A stretch of DNA of 64,000 nt from Solirubrobacteraceae bacterium (GTDB lineage Bacteria; Actinomycetota; Thermoleophilia; Solirubrobacterales; Solirubrobacteraceae): assembly GCA_030447785.1 (NCBI GenBank), contig JAUJOF010000010.1:51218-115217 (forward strand), read 5' to 3'. Position 1 is the stretch's first letter; the number at the start of each line of letters is the position of its first letter. Below are positions 1-7,861 of the stretch, piece after piece. Below the pieces are notes generated by a model. It was not told the DNA's origin. It saw nothing but the letters and a program-made list of their open reading frames with translations, and ran no database searches. The position numbers and the translations under genes were made by a program.

Positions 1-5
1 AGCCC

Positions 6-25
6 GGTCAGGTCAGGTCAGGTCA
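6..25. repeat. GGTCA x4 tandem repeat at the window edge
   Basis: Four exact tandem copies of GGTCA. The stop codon of the VOC gene (minus strand) lies inside the array, so the repeat may vary the C-terminus. It could also be an artefact of the contig edge. Confidence 0.8.
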
Positions 26-380
26 GCGGCCGGTAGGTCCCGAAGTACCAGGTGTTGCCCTCGACGTCCTGGGCGGCGTAGTCGCGCGAGCCGTAGTCGG
101 TGTCGCGCAGCTCCATCGTGATCTGCGCGCCGGCGGACTTCGCGTGGTCGTGGTGGGCGTCGGGGTCGGCCACGACGACGTAGGTCTGGGCGCCGCCAGG
201 CTCGCCCATGCGCGTCGGCGCGGGCATGATCACGTCGTCGCCCAGTCGCAGCTCGACGTGCTGCAGCTCGCCGTCATCGCCTTCATGCAGCGCGTGGCGC
301 TCGAAGCCGAAGGCGTCGCAGAGAAAGTCGACCGCGGCGCGCACGTCGCGGTAGGAAATGATCGGTGAGATGGTCGACAT
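18..380 (-). CDS. VOC family (glyoxalase/bleomycin-resistance fold) protein
   Basis: A 120-residue protein of typical single-domain VOC length. It opens with a beta strand ('ISPIISYRDVRAAVDFLCDAFGF') of the form seen in PhnB/glyoxalase-like proteins and ends with a 'QDVEGNTWYFGTY' strand, where the last conserved metal-ligand region of the fold usually lies. The substrate cannot be told. It lies 10 bases downstream of an AraC regulator on the same strand, so the two are probably functionally linked. The hexamer TAGCGT (minus strand, 388-393) ends 7 bases before the ATG and there is no ribosome binding site, which suggests the gene also has its own leaderless promoter inside the end of the AraC gene. 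Confidence 0.85.
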   Translation of the reverse strand: MSTISPIISYRDVRAAVDFLCDAFGFERHALHEGDDGELQHVELRLGDDVIMPAPTRMGEPGGAQTYVVVADPDAHHDHAKSAGAQITMELRDTDYGSRDYAAQDVEGNTWYFGTYRPLT

Positions 381-387
381 GAGCGCG

Positions 388-393
388 ACGCTA
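388..393 (-). promoter_or_regulatory. Start-proximal -10 box (TAGCGT-N7-ATG) for the VOC gene
   Basis: TAGCGT on the minus strand, 7 bases before the ATG at 380. The spacing fits a TAnnnT -10 element driving a leaderless transcript. Confidence 0.5.
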
Positions 394-1257
394 CGCGGCG
401 ACGCCGACCCCGTCTTGGACGTTTATGACCGACGCGGCGAAGGTTCCCGGGGCGCGGCCGGCCAGGGCGCGAAACTCCCGGTTGAGGTGCGGCTGGTCTG
501 AGAACCCGCAGATCGCGCTGACCTCGGCCGGGGGCGCCCCGTCGGCCAGCAGCGCTGCCGCGCGCTCGAAGCGCAGCACACGAGAGAAGGCCTTGGGCGT
601 CATGCCGACCTCCGCGCCGAAGCGGGCCGAGAGGTGGCGCGCGCTGCAGCCCAGCTCCCGACACAGCTGCGCGATCGGGAGGCGACCGCTCGCCGCCTCC
701 AGCCGCGACCAGGCATAGGCGACGTCAGGGCGCGGCCACCGTGCCTCGCACAGGCGGCGCAGGAGAAAACCGTCCAGGGCGGCGAAGCGCGCCCGCCAGT
801 CGGCCAGCTCGCTGAGCTGCTCGGACAGCTCATCGTCGAGCAGGTCGTCGAGTGCGACGGTCTGGCCGGTCAGCTCCCGCATCGGGATCCCCAGCAGCAT
901 GCGGGCACCAAGCGGCGTGAGGTTGGCCTGGAGGCCGGCCTGGCGGCCGTCATCGCTGACGACGACCGGACAGTCGTGAAGACCCGCGACGAACGACGTG
1001 TGCGCCGCTCCGTCGACGTCGATCGCCGGACCCAGTCCGATGATCAGCACGATCCCGGCGTGCGGCACCTCGAGCCGGCGCACCGGCGCGCGCATCGCCT
1101 GGTGGTAGCCCTCATAGCCGCCGCGGACGTAAGGTCGCAGCAACGGGTGGGGATCGCCGTGCACGAGCTCCCACGACCCACGTTCGGTCTGCCCGCGAAG
1201 GACCACCGCCGCAGTGTCTCGCGGCAGCGCCGTGGCGACAAGCCGGGCCCACGGCAC
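391..1257 (-). CDS. AraC-family transcriptional regulator
   Basis: 288 residues. The N-terminal ~160 residues are a sensor-like region ('LLRPYVRGGYEGYHQ' near residue 38) of the type found in AraC regulators with DUF6597-like domains. The C-terminal ~100 residues carry the two helix-turn-helix motifs ('IAQLCRELGCSARHLSARF' and 'VSAICGFSDQPHLNREFR'). The effector is unknown. It lies between a thioredoxin-reductase-like flavoprotein and a VOC protein on the same strand and may regulate one or both. The GTG start gives the full N-terminal domain; no clear ribosome binding site was seen. Confidence 0.88.
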   Translation of the reverse strand: MPWARLVATALPRDTAAVVLRGQTERGSWELVHGDPHPLLRPYVRGGYEGYHQAMRAPVRRLEVPHAGIVLIIGLGPAIDVDGAAHTSFVAGLHDCPVVVSDDGRQAGLQANLTPLGARMLLGIPMRELTGQTVALDDLLDDELSEQLSELADWRARFAALDGFLLRRLCEARWPRPDVAYAWSRLEAASGRLPIAQLCRELGCSARHLSARFGAEVGMTPKAFSRVLRFERAAALLADGAPPAEVSAICGFSDQPHLNREFRALAGRAPGTFAASVINVQDGVGVAA

Positions 1258-1277
1258 GCGGCCGGGACATCAACCGT

Positions 1278-2117
1278 CTAACCGTGGCCGAAGAGCAGCT
1301 CGCGTGTCGCGACGACCCCGGCGAGGTGCCCGCTGCCGAGGGCGATCGCGACCTGCTGGGGCGCGACCGCGAGGTCTCCGGCGGCGTACACCCCCGGCAC
1401 GCTCGTGCGCGCCTGCGCGTCCACGGCGACGAGACCGGTGTCGGTGAGCGCGAGTCCGAGGCGCTCGGGCAGCGCGTCACGGCGGCGCGGCGGCACGTGT
1501 ACGAGCACCGCGTCGCAGCGCACCTCGGAGCCGTCGCGGCACACCACGGCCTGCAGAGCGCCGTCCTCGACGCGCAGGCCCCCCACGTCGCCGGGGTCGA
1601 CGACCGTCACGTCGTCGGTCCACGCGGCCAGCAGCGTGGCCTGCCGGTCGGCGACCTCGCCCGCGCCGTAGACGACGACGGGCCGGTCGCGCACGTCCCA
1701 GCCGTGGCAGAACGGGCAGTGGAACACCGCGCCGCCCCACAGCTGCGCGAACCCCGGCACGTCGGGCACGTCGTAGGCCATGCCGGTCGCCAGCACGAGC
1801 GCGCGCGCCCGGACCTCGCCGCCACCGTCGCCGAGCACGACCGCGAAGCCGTCGCCCTCGGCGCGCGCGTCGACCGCCTCGGCGTCGCGCAGGACGACGG
1901 CGTCGTAGGCGGCGACCTGCGCGCGAGCCCGCTCGTAGAGCTCTCCCGGCGGCGTGCCGTCATGGCCGAGCAGCCCGCCGACGTGCGCTGCCGCCCGGTT
2001 GCTCTGCCCGCCCCGGTCCAGTACGAGCGTCCGCCGCCGGGCGCGGCCGAGCACCATGGCGGCGCTCAACCCCGCGACGCCGCCACCGACGACCACGCAG
2101 TCGAAGTCGTAGTCCAC
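1278..2117 (-). CDS. Thioredoxin-reductase-like NAD(P)/FAD-dependent oxidoreductase
   Basis: 279 residues with an N-terminal FAD-binding Rossmann motif ('VVVGGGVAGLSAAMVLGRA'), a redox-active CxxC ('FHCPFCHGWD', near residue 134), a second nucleotide-binding segment and a C-terminal 'VPGVYAAGDLA' FAD motif. This is the architecture of thioredoxin reductase-like and HcaD/YumC-type flavoproteins. At 279 residues it is shorter than classical TrxB (~310). There is no thioredoxin gene nearby, so the partner is unknown. The GTG start is preceded by TACGCT (2124-2129) at 6 bases, which suggests leaderless transcription. Confidence 0.85.
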   Translation of the reverse strand: MDYDFDCVVVGGGVAGLSAAMVLGRARRRTLVLDRGGQSNRAAAHVGGLLGHDGTPPGELYERARAQVAAYDAVVLRDAEAVDARAEGDGFAVVLGDGGGEVRARALVLATGMAYDVPDVPGFAQLWGGAVFHCPFCHGWDVRDRPVVVYGAGEVADRQATLLAAWTDDVTVVDPGDVGGLRVEDGALQAVVCRDGSEVRCDAVLVHVPPRRRDALPERLGLALTDTGLVAVDAQARTSVPGVYAAGDLAVAPQQVAIALGSGHLAGVVATRELLFGHG

Positions 2118-2123
2118 GCGGGC

Positions 2124-2129
2124 AGCGTA
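2124..2129 (-). promoter_or_regulatory. Start-proximal -10 box (TACGCT-N6-GTG) for the TrxR-like gene
   Basis: The TAnnnT hexamer on the minus strand ends 6 bases before the GTG at 2117, leaving no space for a Shine-Dalgarno sequence. Confidence 0.5.
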
Positions 2130-2428
2130 ATGCTGACCTCGGCCCGATCCGCGGGAATCGCACGAACGCGCTTCTGCATTGAGGTTCGTTCACGGGATGA
2201 TCTCTCCATGCGCGCCGGGATCGACCTGCTGCGCCGCGGGCGGGATCTGCTGGCCGCCGGCGGCGTGTGATGCTGGATCTTGGGCGGGTGGGCTGAAGAG
2301 CTATTAGGGCTCGCGCCGCGTGACGCTGCCGATGCGATCGACTCGTTTTCGAGGTGATCTTCGCGCGAAGTTTGGAAAGTAAGGCTAGTCGGACGTTCAA
2401 CCAGGACCCCAACGGGAAGCTGGGAAGC
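2130..2428. other. Intergenic region upstream of the HAD/GH65 operon
   Basis: About 300 bases separating divergent transcription units. It contains a 20-codon ORF (2208-2270) with no recognisable domain and no ribosome binding site, which I do not call as a gene. The promoter of the HAD/GH65 operon should lie here, but I see no convincing -35/-10 pair. Confidence 0.4.
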
Positions 2429-3172
2429 ATGCTCGACCTACCCGACGGCCTCAGGGCATGCCTCTTCGATCTCGACGGCGTCCTCACGCAGACGGCGAAG
2501 ATCCACGCTCAGGCCTGGAAGGAGATGTTCGACGGGTTCCTGCGCGACTGGGCCGAGCGGACGGGTGAGCCGTTTCGCCAGTTCGACCGTCCGACCGACT
2601 ACGACGAGTACGTGGACGGCAAGCCGCGGCTGGACGGCGTGGCCTCGTTCCTGCGGTCGCGGAGCATCGAGCTGCCCATGGGCTCGCCCTCCGATCCGCC
2701 GGACGCGGAGACCATCCACGGGCTGGGGACGCGCAAGAACGAGCTGGTGCTCGAGCTCATCCGCGAGCAGGGCGTCGAGCCCTACGAAGGGTCGGTGCGC
2801 TTCGTGCAGAAGGCGCGCGACGTAGGGCTGCGGCGAGCGGTCGTCTCGTCGAGCACGAACTGCCAGGAGGTGCTCGTCGCGGCCGGGATCGACGACCTCT
2901 TCGAGGCGCGCATCGACGGAGTCGTCGCCGAGCGCGAGCGCCTGGCGGGCAAGCCCGCGCCCGACACCTTCCTGGAGGGCGCCAGGGTGCTCGGCGTCGA
3001 GCCGGCCCAGGCGGCCGTCTTCGAGGACGCGCTGGCCGGCGTGGAGGCGGGGCGCGCCGGGGATTTCGGCTGGGTGATCGGAGTCGACCGCTCCGGGCAA
3101 GAGGAGGCGCTGCGCCGGCGGGGCGCCGACGTGGTCGTGCAGGATCTCGCGCAGCTGGTGGAGCGACGTTGA
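2429..3172 (+). CDS. HAD-superfamily beta-phosphoglucomutase-like phosphatase/mutase
   Basis: 247 residues. The catalytic motif I 'CLFDLDGVLTQTAKIH' has the two Asp residues of the family, followed by a helical cap, motif II 'VVSSSTN', the Lys motif 'AGKPAPDTFL' and motif IV 'FEDALAGVEAG'. It probably isomerises beta-glucose 1-phosphate to glucose 6-phosphate, the product expected from the inverting GH65 phosphorylase next door. I prefer the ATG at 2429, which follows GGGAAG and places motif I near the N-terminus; an ATG 75 bases upstream would add an unstructured extension. The stop codon overlaps the TTG start of the GH65 gene (TTGA), implying translational coupling. Confidence 0.9.
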   Translation: MLDLPDGLRACLFDLDGVLTQTAKIHAQAWKEMFDGFLRDWAERTGEPFRQFDRPTDYDEYVDGKPRLDGVASFLRSRSIELPMGSPSDPPDAETIHGLGTRKNELVLELIREQGVEPYEGSVRFVQKARDVGLRRAVVSSSTNCQEVLVAAGIDDLFEARIDGVVAERERLAGKPAPDTFLEGARVLGVEPAQAAVFEDALAGVEAGRAGDFGWVIGVDRSGQEEALRRRGADVVVQDLAQLVERR

Positions 3173-5523
3173 TCCGCCCGGAGGTCTTTGCGGTCGAGCC
3201 GTGGTGCGTCCCCGAGCGCGAGTTGGACCTCGAGCTGGTCGGTCACACGGAGTCGGTCTTCGCGCTTTCCAACGGCCACATCGGCCTGCGCGGCAACCTG
3301 GACGAGGCGGAGCCCTCCGGAGCGCCGGGGACGTTTCTCAACGGGTTCTACGAGGTCCGCCCGCTGCCCTACGCCGAGGCGGCGTACGGCTATCCGGAGG
3401 CGGGTCAGACCATGATCAACGTCACGAACGGCAAGATCATCCGCCTGCTCGTGGACGACGAGCCGTTCGATGTCCGCTACGGCAGGCTGGTGCGTCACGA
3501 GCGCCTGCTGGACCTGCGCGACGGCGTTCTGCGCCGCGAGGTGGAGTGGCTCTCGCCCGCCGGTCAAGGCGTCCGGGTGCGCTCGACGCGGCTGGTCTCG
3601 TTCGTCCAGCGTTCCGTGGCTGCGATCGCCTACGAGGTGGAGCCGCTGGGCGCCGCGGCGCGCATCGTCATCCAGTCGGAGCTCGTGGCCAACGAGCCCG
3701 TCCCAGAGGAGACCGACGACCCGCGGGCGGCGGCGGCGCTGCGCGCACCGCTCGTGGCGGAGCATCACGCGCACAGCGACCTGCGGGCCAACCTGGTGCA
3801 CCGGGCGCGGGCGAGCCAGCTGCGGATGGCGGCGGGCATGGACCACGTCGTCGAGGGCCCCGAGGGCACGGTGACGGCGAGCGAGAGCGAGCCGGACCTG
3901 GCTCGGGTGACGGTGAGCACCGAGCTCCAGCCGGGGCAGACGCTGCGGATCGTGAAGCTGCTGGCCTACGGATGGTCGAGCCGGCGATCGCTGCCCGCGC
4001 TGCGCGGCCAGGTCGACGCCGCACTGGCCGCGGCGCGGCGGACGGGCTGGGACGGGCTGCGGCGGGGGCAGCGCGAGTATCTCGACGGCGTATGGGACCG
4101 CGCGGATGTCCAGCTCGAGGGCGATCCTGCGCTGCAGCAGGCGGTGCGTTTCGCGCTGTTCCACGTCGTGCAGGCGGGGGCCCGCGCGGAGGGCCGAGCG
4201 ATCCCCGCCAAGGGCCTGACGGGCAGTGGCTACGACGGCCACACGTTCTGGGACATGGAGGCCTACACCCTCCCGGTGCTCACCTACGTCGCGCCGAACG
4301 CCGCCCGTGATGCGCTGTGCTGGCGCCACGCGACGATGGACCTTGCTCAGGCGCGCGCCCGCGAGCTGGGCCTCGGAGGCGTGACCTTCCCGTGGCGCAC
4401 CATCCGTGGCCAGGAATGCTCGGGCTACTGGCCCGCCGGCACGGCGGCCTTTCACATCAACGCCGACGTCGCCGACGCCGTTCGCCGCTACCTGGCGGCC
4501 ACGGGAGACCAGGAGTTCGAGGAGGGCCCCGGACTCGACCTGCTGGTGGCGACGGCCCGGCTCTGGCGCTCGTTAGGCCACCACGGCCTCCAGGGCGACT
4601 TTCGCATCGACGGCGTCACCGGCCCGGACGAGTACACCGCGCTGGTGGACAACAACGTCTATACGAACCTCATGGCCGCGCGCAACCTCCGGGTGGCCGC
4701 CGACGTGGCCGCTCGTCACCCACAGCGCGCCGCTGCGCTCGACGTCGACCAGGAGGAGATCGCCAGCTGGCGTGACGCCGCGGACGCCATGGTCGTTCCC
4801 TTCGACGCCGACCTCCAGGTCACGCCCCAGTGCGAGAACTTCACGCGCTATCGCAAGTGGGACTTCGAGACGACGCGGCAGGACCAGTACCCGCTGCTGC
4901 TGCACTTCCACAACTACCTGCTGTACTCGAGCCAGATCGTCAAGCAGGCCGACCTCGTCTTCGCGCTCTACGCATGCGGTGACTGCTTCGACGACGAGCA
5001 GAAGGTGCGCGACTTCGACTACTACGAGCGCATCACCGTCCGCGACTCGTCGCTGTCGGCGGCGATCCAGGCCATCGTCGCCGCCGAGGTCGGTCATCTC
5101 GAGCTGGCCTACGACCTCTTCGGCGAGACCGCCTTCATCGATCTGCGCAACCTGGCCTTCAACACGCGCGACGGCGTGCACCTCGCCGCGCTGGCCGGAG
5201 CCTGGCTCGTCGCCGTCGCCGGTTTCGGCGGCATGCGTCACCATGGCCAGACGCTGGCGTTCGCCCCTCGGCTGCCGTCGCGCCTCAGTCGGCTGACCTT
5301 CGGCCTCCTCCACCGCGGTCAGCGCCTACGCGTCGACGTCGGCCCCGACGGCGCGCAGTACGAGCTGCTCGACGGAGAGCCGCTCGAGATCCTCCACCAC
5401 GGCGAGGCCGTCACCGTGGCGCCCGGGTCTCCACAGCGTCGTCCCCTGGCCCCCGCCCCCCGCCGCGTCGCCCCCGAAGCGCCGCCCGGACGGGAGCCGC
5501 CCCGGCGCCACCGCGACGCGTGA
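3169..5523 (+). CDS. Glycoside hydrolase family 65 disaccharide phosphorylase (maltose/trehalose/kojibiose type)
   Basis: 784 residues, a normal length for GH65. It has an N-terminal beta-sandwich ('NGHIGLRGNLDE'), an (alpha/alpha)6 barrel with 'TFWDMEAYTLPVL', and the catalytic acid region 'DGVTGPDEYTALVDNNVYT' with the general-acid Glu near residue 488. GH65 phosphorylases cleave an alpha-linked glucosyl disaccharide with phosphate to give beta-glucose 1-phosphate and glucose; the linkage specificity cannot be decided from sequence alone. The start is TTG, overlapping the stop of the HAD gene. The last ~50 residues are Pro/Arg-rich and less conserved. The HAD-GH65 pair indicates intracellular disaccharide breakdown into glycolysis. 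Confidence 0.92.
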   Translation: MIRPEVFAVEPWCVPERELDLELVGHTESVFALSNGHIGLRGNLDEAEPSGAPGTFLNGFYEVRPLPYAEAAYGYPEAGQTMINVTNGKIIRLLVDDEPFDVRYGRLVRHERLLDLRDGVLRREVEWLSPAGQGVRVRSTRLVSFVQRSVAAIAYEVEPLGAAARIVIQSELVANEPVPEETDDPRAAAALRAPLVAEHHAHSDLRANLVHRARASQLRMAAGMDHVVEGPEGTVTASESEPDLARVTVSTELQPGQTLRIVKLLAYGWSSRRSLPALRGQVDAALAAARRTGWDGLRRGQREYLDGVWDRADVQLEGDPALQQAVRFALFHVVQAGARAEGRAIPAKGLTGSGYDGHTFWDMEAYTLPVLTYVAPNAARDALCWRHATMDLAQARARELGLGGVTFPWRTIRGQECSGYWPAGTAAFHINADVADAVRRYLAATGDQEFEEGPGLDLLVATARLWRSLGHHGLQGDFRIDGVTGPDEYTALVDNNVYTNLMAARNLRVAADVAARHPQRAAALDVDQEEIASWRDAADAMVVPFDADLQVTPQCENFTRYRKWDFETTRQDQYPLLLHFHNYLLYSSQIVKQADLVFALYACGDCFDDEQKVRDFDYYERITVRDSSLSAAIQAIVAAEVGHLELAYDLFGETAFIDLRNLAFNTRDGVHLAALAGAWLVAVAGFGGMRHHGQTLAFAPRLPSRLSRLTFGLLHRGQRLRVDVGPDGAQYELLDGEPLEILHHGEAVTVAPGSPQRRPLAPAPRRVAPEAPPGREPPRRHRDA

Positions 5524-5638
5524 GCAGGCGCTCGCTCGCACCCGCAGATCCGGCCGGAGTCCGGCGCGTCATTGCCCGGACGCATCGGGCTGCTGGCGAC
5601 ACCGAAGTTCTCCACAGCGGCTCTGGCGGGCAGGCTAG

Positions 5639-6227
5639 ATCCGACGCTCGCTGCGCGAGGCCGCCGCCGGCTGCCGCGGCTGTCACCTCTACGGGCCCGC
5701 CACGCAGACGGTGTTCGGCGAGGGGCTCAAGCGGGCGATGGTGGCAATGGTGGGCGAGATGCCGGGCGACCGCGAGGACCACGAGGGACACCCGTTCGTA
5801 GGACCGGCGGGTCGAGCTCGACAAGGCGCTCGCCGCGGTCGGGATCGACCGGCGAGGTTCACGTCACCAACGTCGTCAAGCACTTCAAGTTCGAGGAGCG
5901 CGGCAAGCGGCGCATCCACCAGACGCCCAAGCGCTACGAGGTCGACGCGTGCCTGCCCTGGCTGCGCGCCGAGCTCGACGTCGTCAAGCCCGAGGCGCTC
6001 GTGCTGCTCGGGGCGACCGCCGGCAAGGCACTGCTCGGCTCGACCTTCAAGCTCAGCGGGGTGCGGAGGCGACCGGTCGATTCCGGCCTGGCCACGCTGG
6101 TGACCGCCACCGCCCATCCGTCGGCGATCCTCCGCGCGCCCGGCGACGAGTCCGTCACACGGCCCGCCGGGACTTCACCCGCGACCTCGAGTGTGTCGCG
6201 CAGTTCCTCGCGAACGGGCGCGGCTGA
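5639..6227 (+). pseudogene. udgX: UdgX-type uracil-DNA glycosylase, broken by at least three frameshifts
   Basis: Reading across frames recovers a UdgX protein: an N-terminal iron-sulfur motif ('AAGCRGCHLYGPATQTVFGE'), the uracil-pocket segment 'GEMPGDREDHEGHPFVGPAG', then 'VTNVVKHFKFEERGKRRIH', 'LVLLGATAGKALLG' and 'HPSAIL', ending 'RRDFTRDLECVAQFLANGRG'. The KRRIH loop is the signature of UdgX, whose His forms a covalent bond with the abasic sugar in DNA. Breaks lie near 5815, 5855 and 6155, and the N-terminal start is also out of frame. Each break can be repaired by an indel of one or two bases and no key motif is lost, so this is more likely sequencing error than true decay. Confidence 0.85.
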
Positions 6228-6295
6228 CGGTTTCGACGTGCCTTCGGCGTGGAAGGGCACCGCTGCCTAGCACCCAACGCGGGAGGCCAGCCCAG

Positions 6296-7111
6296 ATGTC
6301 GAACCTCACCTCGGCCGACAAGGCACCAGAGGGCAGCGAGCAGCAACTCAAGGAGTACAACTACGAGCACTTCTGGCTCAAGCACATCGCCGCCGACCTC
6401 ATGCGCTCGGCCAAGGGCGCCGGGCTGAAGGCAGGGTCGGCCGCCCCGGACTTCGAGCTGGAGTCCACCGACGGCGAGCGGATACGCCTGAGCGCGTTCC
6501 GGGGACGGCCGGTGCTGCTGCACATGGGCAGCGGGACCTGACCGGTCACCGTCGGCTCGGTCGAGCCGCTCAAGCAGCTTCACTCCTGGTACGGCGAGCG
6601 CGTCGAGTTTCTCGAGCTGTGGACGCGGCAGGCCCATCCGGGCGAGCAGCGCCACCACTACTCGAGTTACGAGGAGAAGCTCGAGGACGCCCGCGAGTAC
6701 AAGAGCCTGGAGAGCCTGCCCTGGCCGCTGGTGGTCGACGACTACCAGGGCACGGTGCATCGCCAGTATGCCGACGAGATGACCGATCCGACGTTCCTCA
6801 TCGACGCGGACGGCACGATCGCCTTCTACAACATGTGGACCCACGGCCCGACGCTCAAGCGGGCCATCGACGCGCTGTTGGCCCAGGACGGTCGCGCCAC
6901 GGTCCTGGGTGGAATCGACCGCAAGCCGCACCTGCTGGCCTCCTTCGCGGACGGCTACCGCGGGCCGCGGAGGGGCGGGCGCCGCGCGGTCTTGGAGTAC
7001 GACCTGGGCGCCGGTGGGGCGGGCACCCTCAGCTTCCTAGGCCAGAAGATCGACCCGCTGCGAAAGGCCGCGCTGGACGCCAGGCCGCGAGAGGAACGCG
7101 GTCAGCAATAG
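6296..7111 (+). CDS. Redoxin/deiodinase-like protein with in-frame TGA: candidate selenoprotein
   Basis: The reading frame is 271 residues if the TGA at 6539-6541 is read as selenocysteine (residue 82). Both halves are open and join seamlessly: 'AGSAAPDFELESTDGERIRL', a strand 'GRPVLLHMGSGT', then UGA, then 'PVTVGSVEPLKQLHSWYGER', and later 'DPTFLIDADGTIAFYNMWT'. This is a thioredoxin-fold redoxin resembling bacterial deiodinase-like and peroxiredoxin-like proteins, whose active site is GSxT-(C/U)-P. The TGA is at precisely the position of the catalytic Cys/Sec. Immediately after it lies a hairpin with a GGUC loop (see the SECIS entry). The ATG follows GGGAGG (about 6279). No selA, selB, selC or selD is in the window. 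The alternative is a Cys-to-stop point mutation or sequencing error. Confidence 0.75.
6551..6569 (+). promoter_or_regulatory. Candidate bacterial SECIS hairpin
   Basis: A perfect 6-bp stem CGGCTC/GAGCCG (6553-6558 with 6563-6568) closes a GGTC tetraloop (6559-6562). A further G6551-C6569 pair is separated by an unpaired U at 6552. The loop starts 17 bases after the UGA. The E. coli fdhF SECIS also presents a GGUC loop, 18 bases after its UGA, with a bulged U in the stem. The match in loop, spacing and bulge supports a role in SelB recruitment. Confidence 0.6.
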
Positions 7112-7136
7112 GCAAGCGTCGATCGTCATGATGCGC

Positions 7137-7152
7137 TGATGCACTAGCATCA
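7137..7152. promoter_or_regulatory. Palindromic operator of the first VapBC locus
   Basis: TGATGC-ACTA-GCATCA, perfect 6-bp arms with a 4-base spacer, ending 7 bases before the antitoxin GTG. It overlaps the likely -10 box TAGCAT (7145-7150), as expected for an autoregulatory site bound by the ribbon-helix-helix antitoxin. Confidence 0.6.
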
Positions 7153-7158
7153 CCCGCG

Positions 7159-7380
7159 GTGCGCACGACGCTCGACCTCGACGAGGACGTGGTGGCGGCC
7201 GCGCGTGAGCTGGCCGCCGAGACGCGCCGTTCACTGGGCTCGGTGATCTCCGAGCTGGCGCGCCGCGGGCTCACGCCCGCGCAGGTCGAGGCCGACGACG
7301 GCCTGCCGGTGATCCGCGTGCCGGCCGGCACGCCGCCCATCACCCCGCACATGGTGCGGCGCGCGCTCGACGAGGACTGA
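7159..7380 (+). CDS. VapB-type ribbon-helix-helix antitoxin
   Basis: 73 residues. The N-terminus 'MRTTLDLDEDVVAAARELAA' followed by 'SLGSVISELARRGL' is the beta-helix-helix DNA-binding fold of CopG/VapB antitoxins. The C-terminal ~25 residues would wrap the toxin. The GTG start lies 8 bases after TAGCAT, without a ribosome binding site, so it looks leaderless. It is directly followed by a PIN-domain toxin in the same frame. Confidence 0.85.
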   Translation: MRTTLDLDEDVVAAARELAAETRRSLGSVISELARRGLTPAQVEADDGLPVIRVPAGTPPITPHMVRRALDED

Positions 7381-7395
7381 TTCCTCGTCGGGGCG

Positions 7396-7806
7396 CTGCT
7401 CGACGTCAACGCGCTGGTCGCGCTGGCCTGGGACTCGCACGTCCACCACGTGGCGATGCGCGCCTGGTTCTCGGCCAACGGCGTCGCGGGCTGGGCCACC
7501 TGTCCCGTGACCGAAAGTGGCTTCGTGCGGGTGTCGTCCAACCCGAAGGTGCTCCCGAGCGTCATCGGCGTCGACGCTGCGCGCAGCGTCTTGTCGGTGC
7601 TACACGCCGTCGACGGCCACCGCTTCCTGGCCAACGACGTCTCGCCCGTCGATGCCGACGTGCCGACCGTCGCCGGCCACCGCCAGGTGACCGATGCCCT
7701 GCTGCTCACGCTCGCGCGCCGCCATGGCCTCCGACTCGTCACCTTCGACGCGGGTGTCGCCGCGCTCGCCCCAAGCCGCGACGTGGAACTGCTCGCGGCG
7801 GCTTGA
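7396..7806 (+). CDS. VapC-type PIN-domain ribonuclease toxin
   Basis: About 136 residues. 'LLDVNALVALAW' carries the first catalytic Asp, 'CPVTESGFVRV' the Glu, 'VTDALLLTLARRHG' the second Asp and 'LVTFDAGV' the last acidic residue, so the metal site is complete. The frame is open from the base after the antitoxin stop, but there is no ATG, GTG or TTG before the conserved start. The CTG at 7396 fits best, unless a base error hides a GTG. VapC toxins cleave tRNA or rRNA and are neutralised by VapB. Confidence 0.82.
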   Translation: MLDVNALVALAWDSHVHHVAMRAWFSANGVAGWATCPVTESGFVRVSSNPKVLPSVIGVDAARSVLSVLHAVDGHRFLANDVSPVDADVPTVAGHRQVTDALLLTLARRHGLRLVTFDAGVAALAPSRDVELLAAA

Positions 7807-7861
7807 TCCGGTCCCGGAACTGGCTTCGAGAGTCCGGCTCCCCGCTCGGCCCTGTTCTACC

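Noticed and set aside
2208..2270. 20-codon ORF 'MRAGIDLLRRGRDLLAAGGV'
   Set aside because: No promoter box, ribosome binding site or partner; likely chance.
7159..7806. VapB-VapC read as one fused protein with a TGA selenocysteine
   Set aside because: The TGA at 7378-7380 falls between two complete domains, not at a catalytic Cys, and no SECIS-like hairpin follows.
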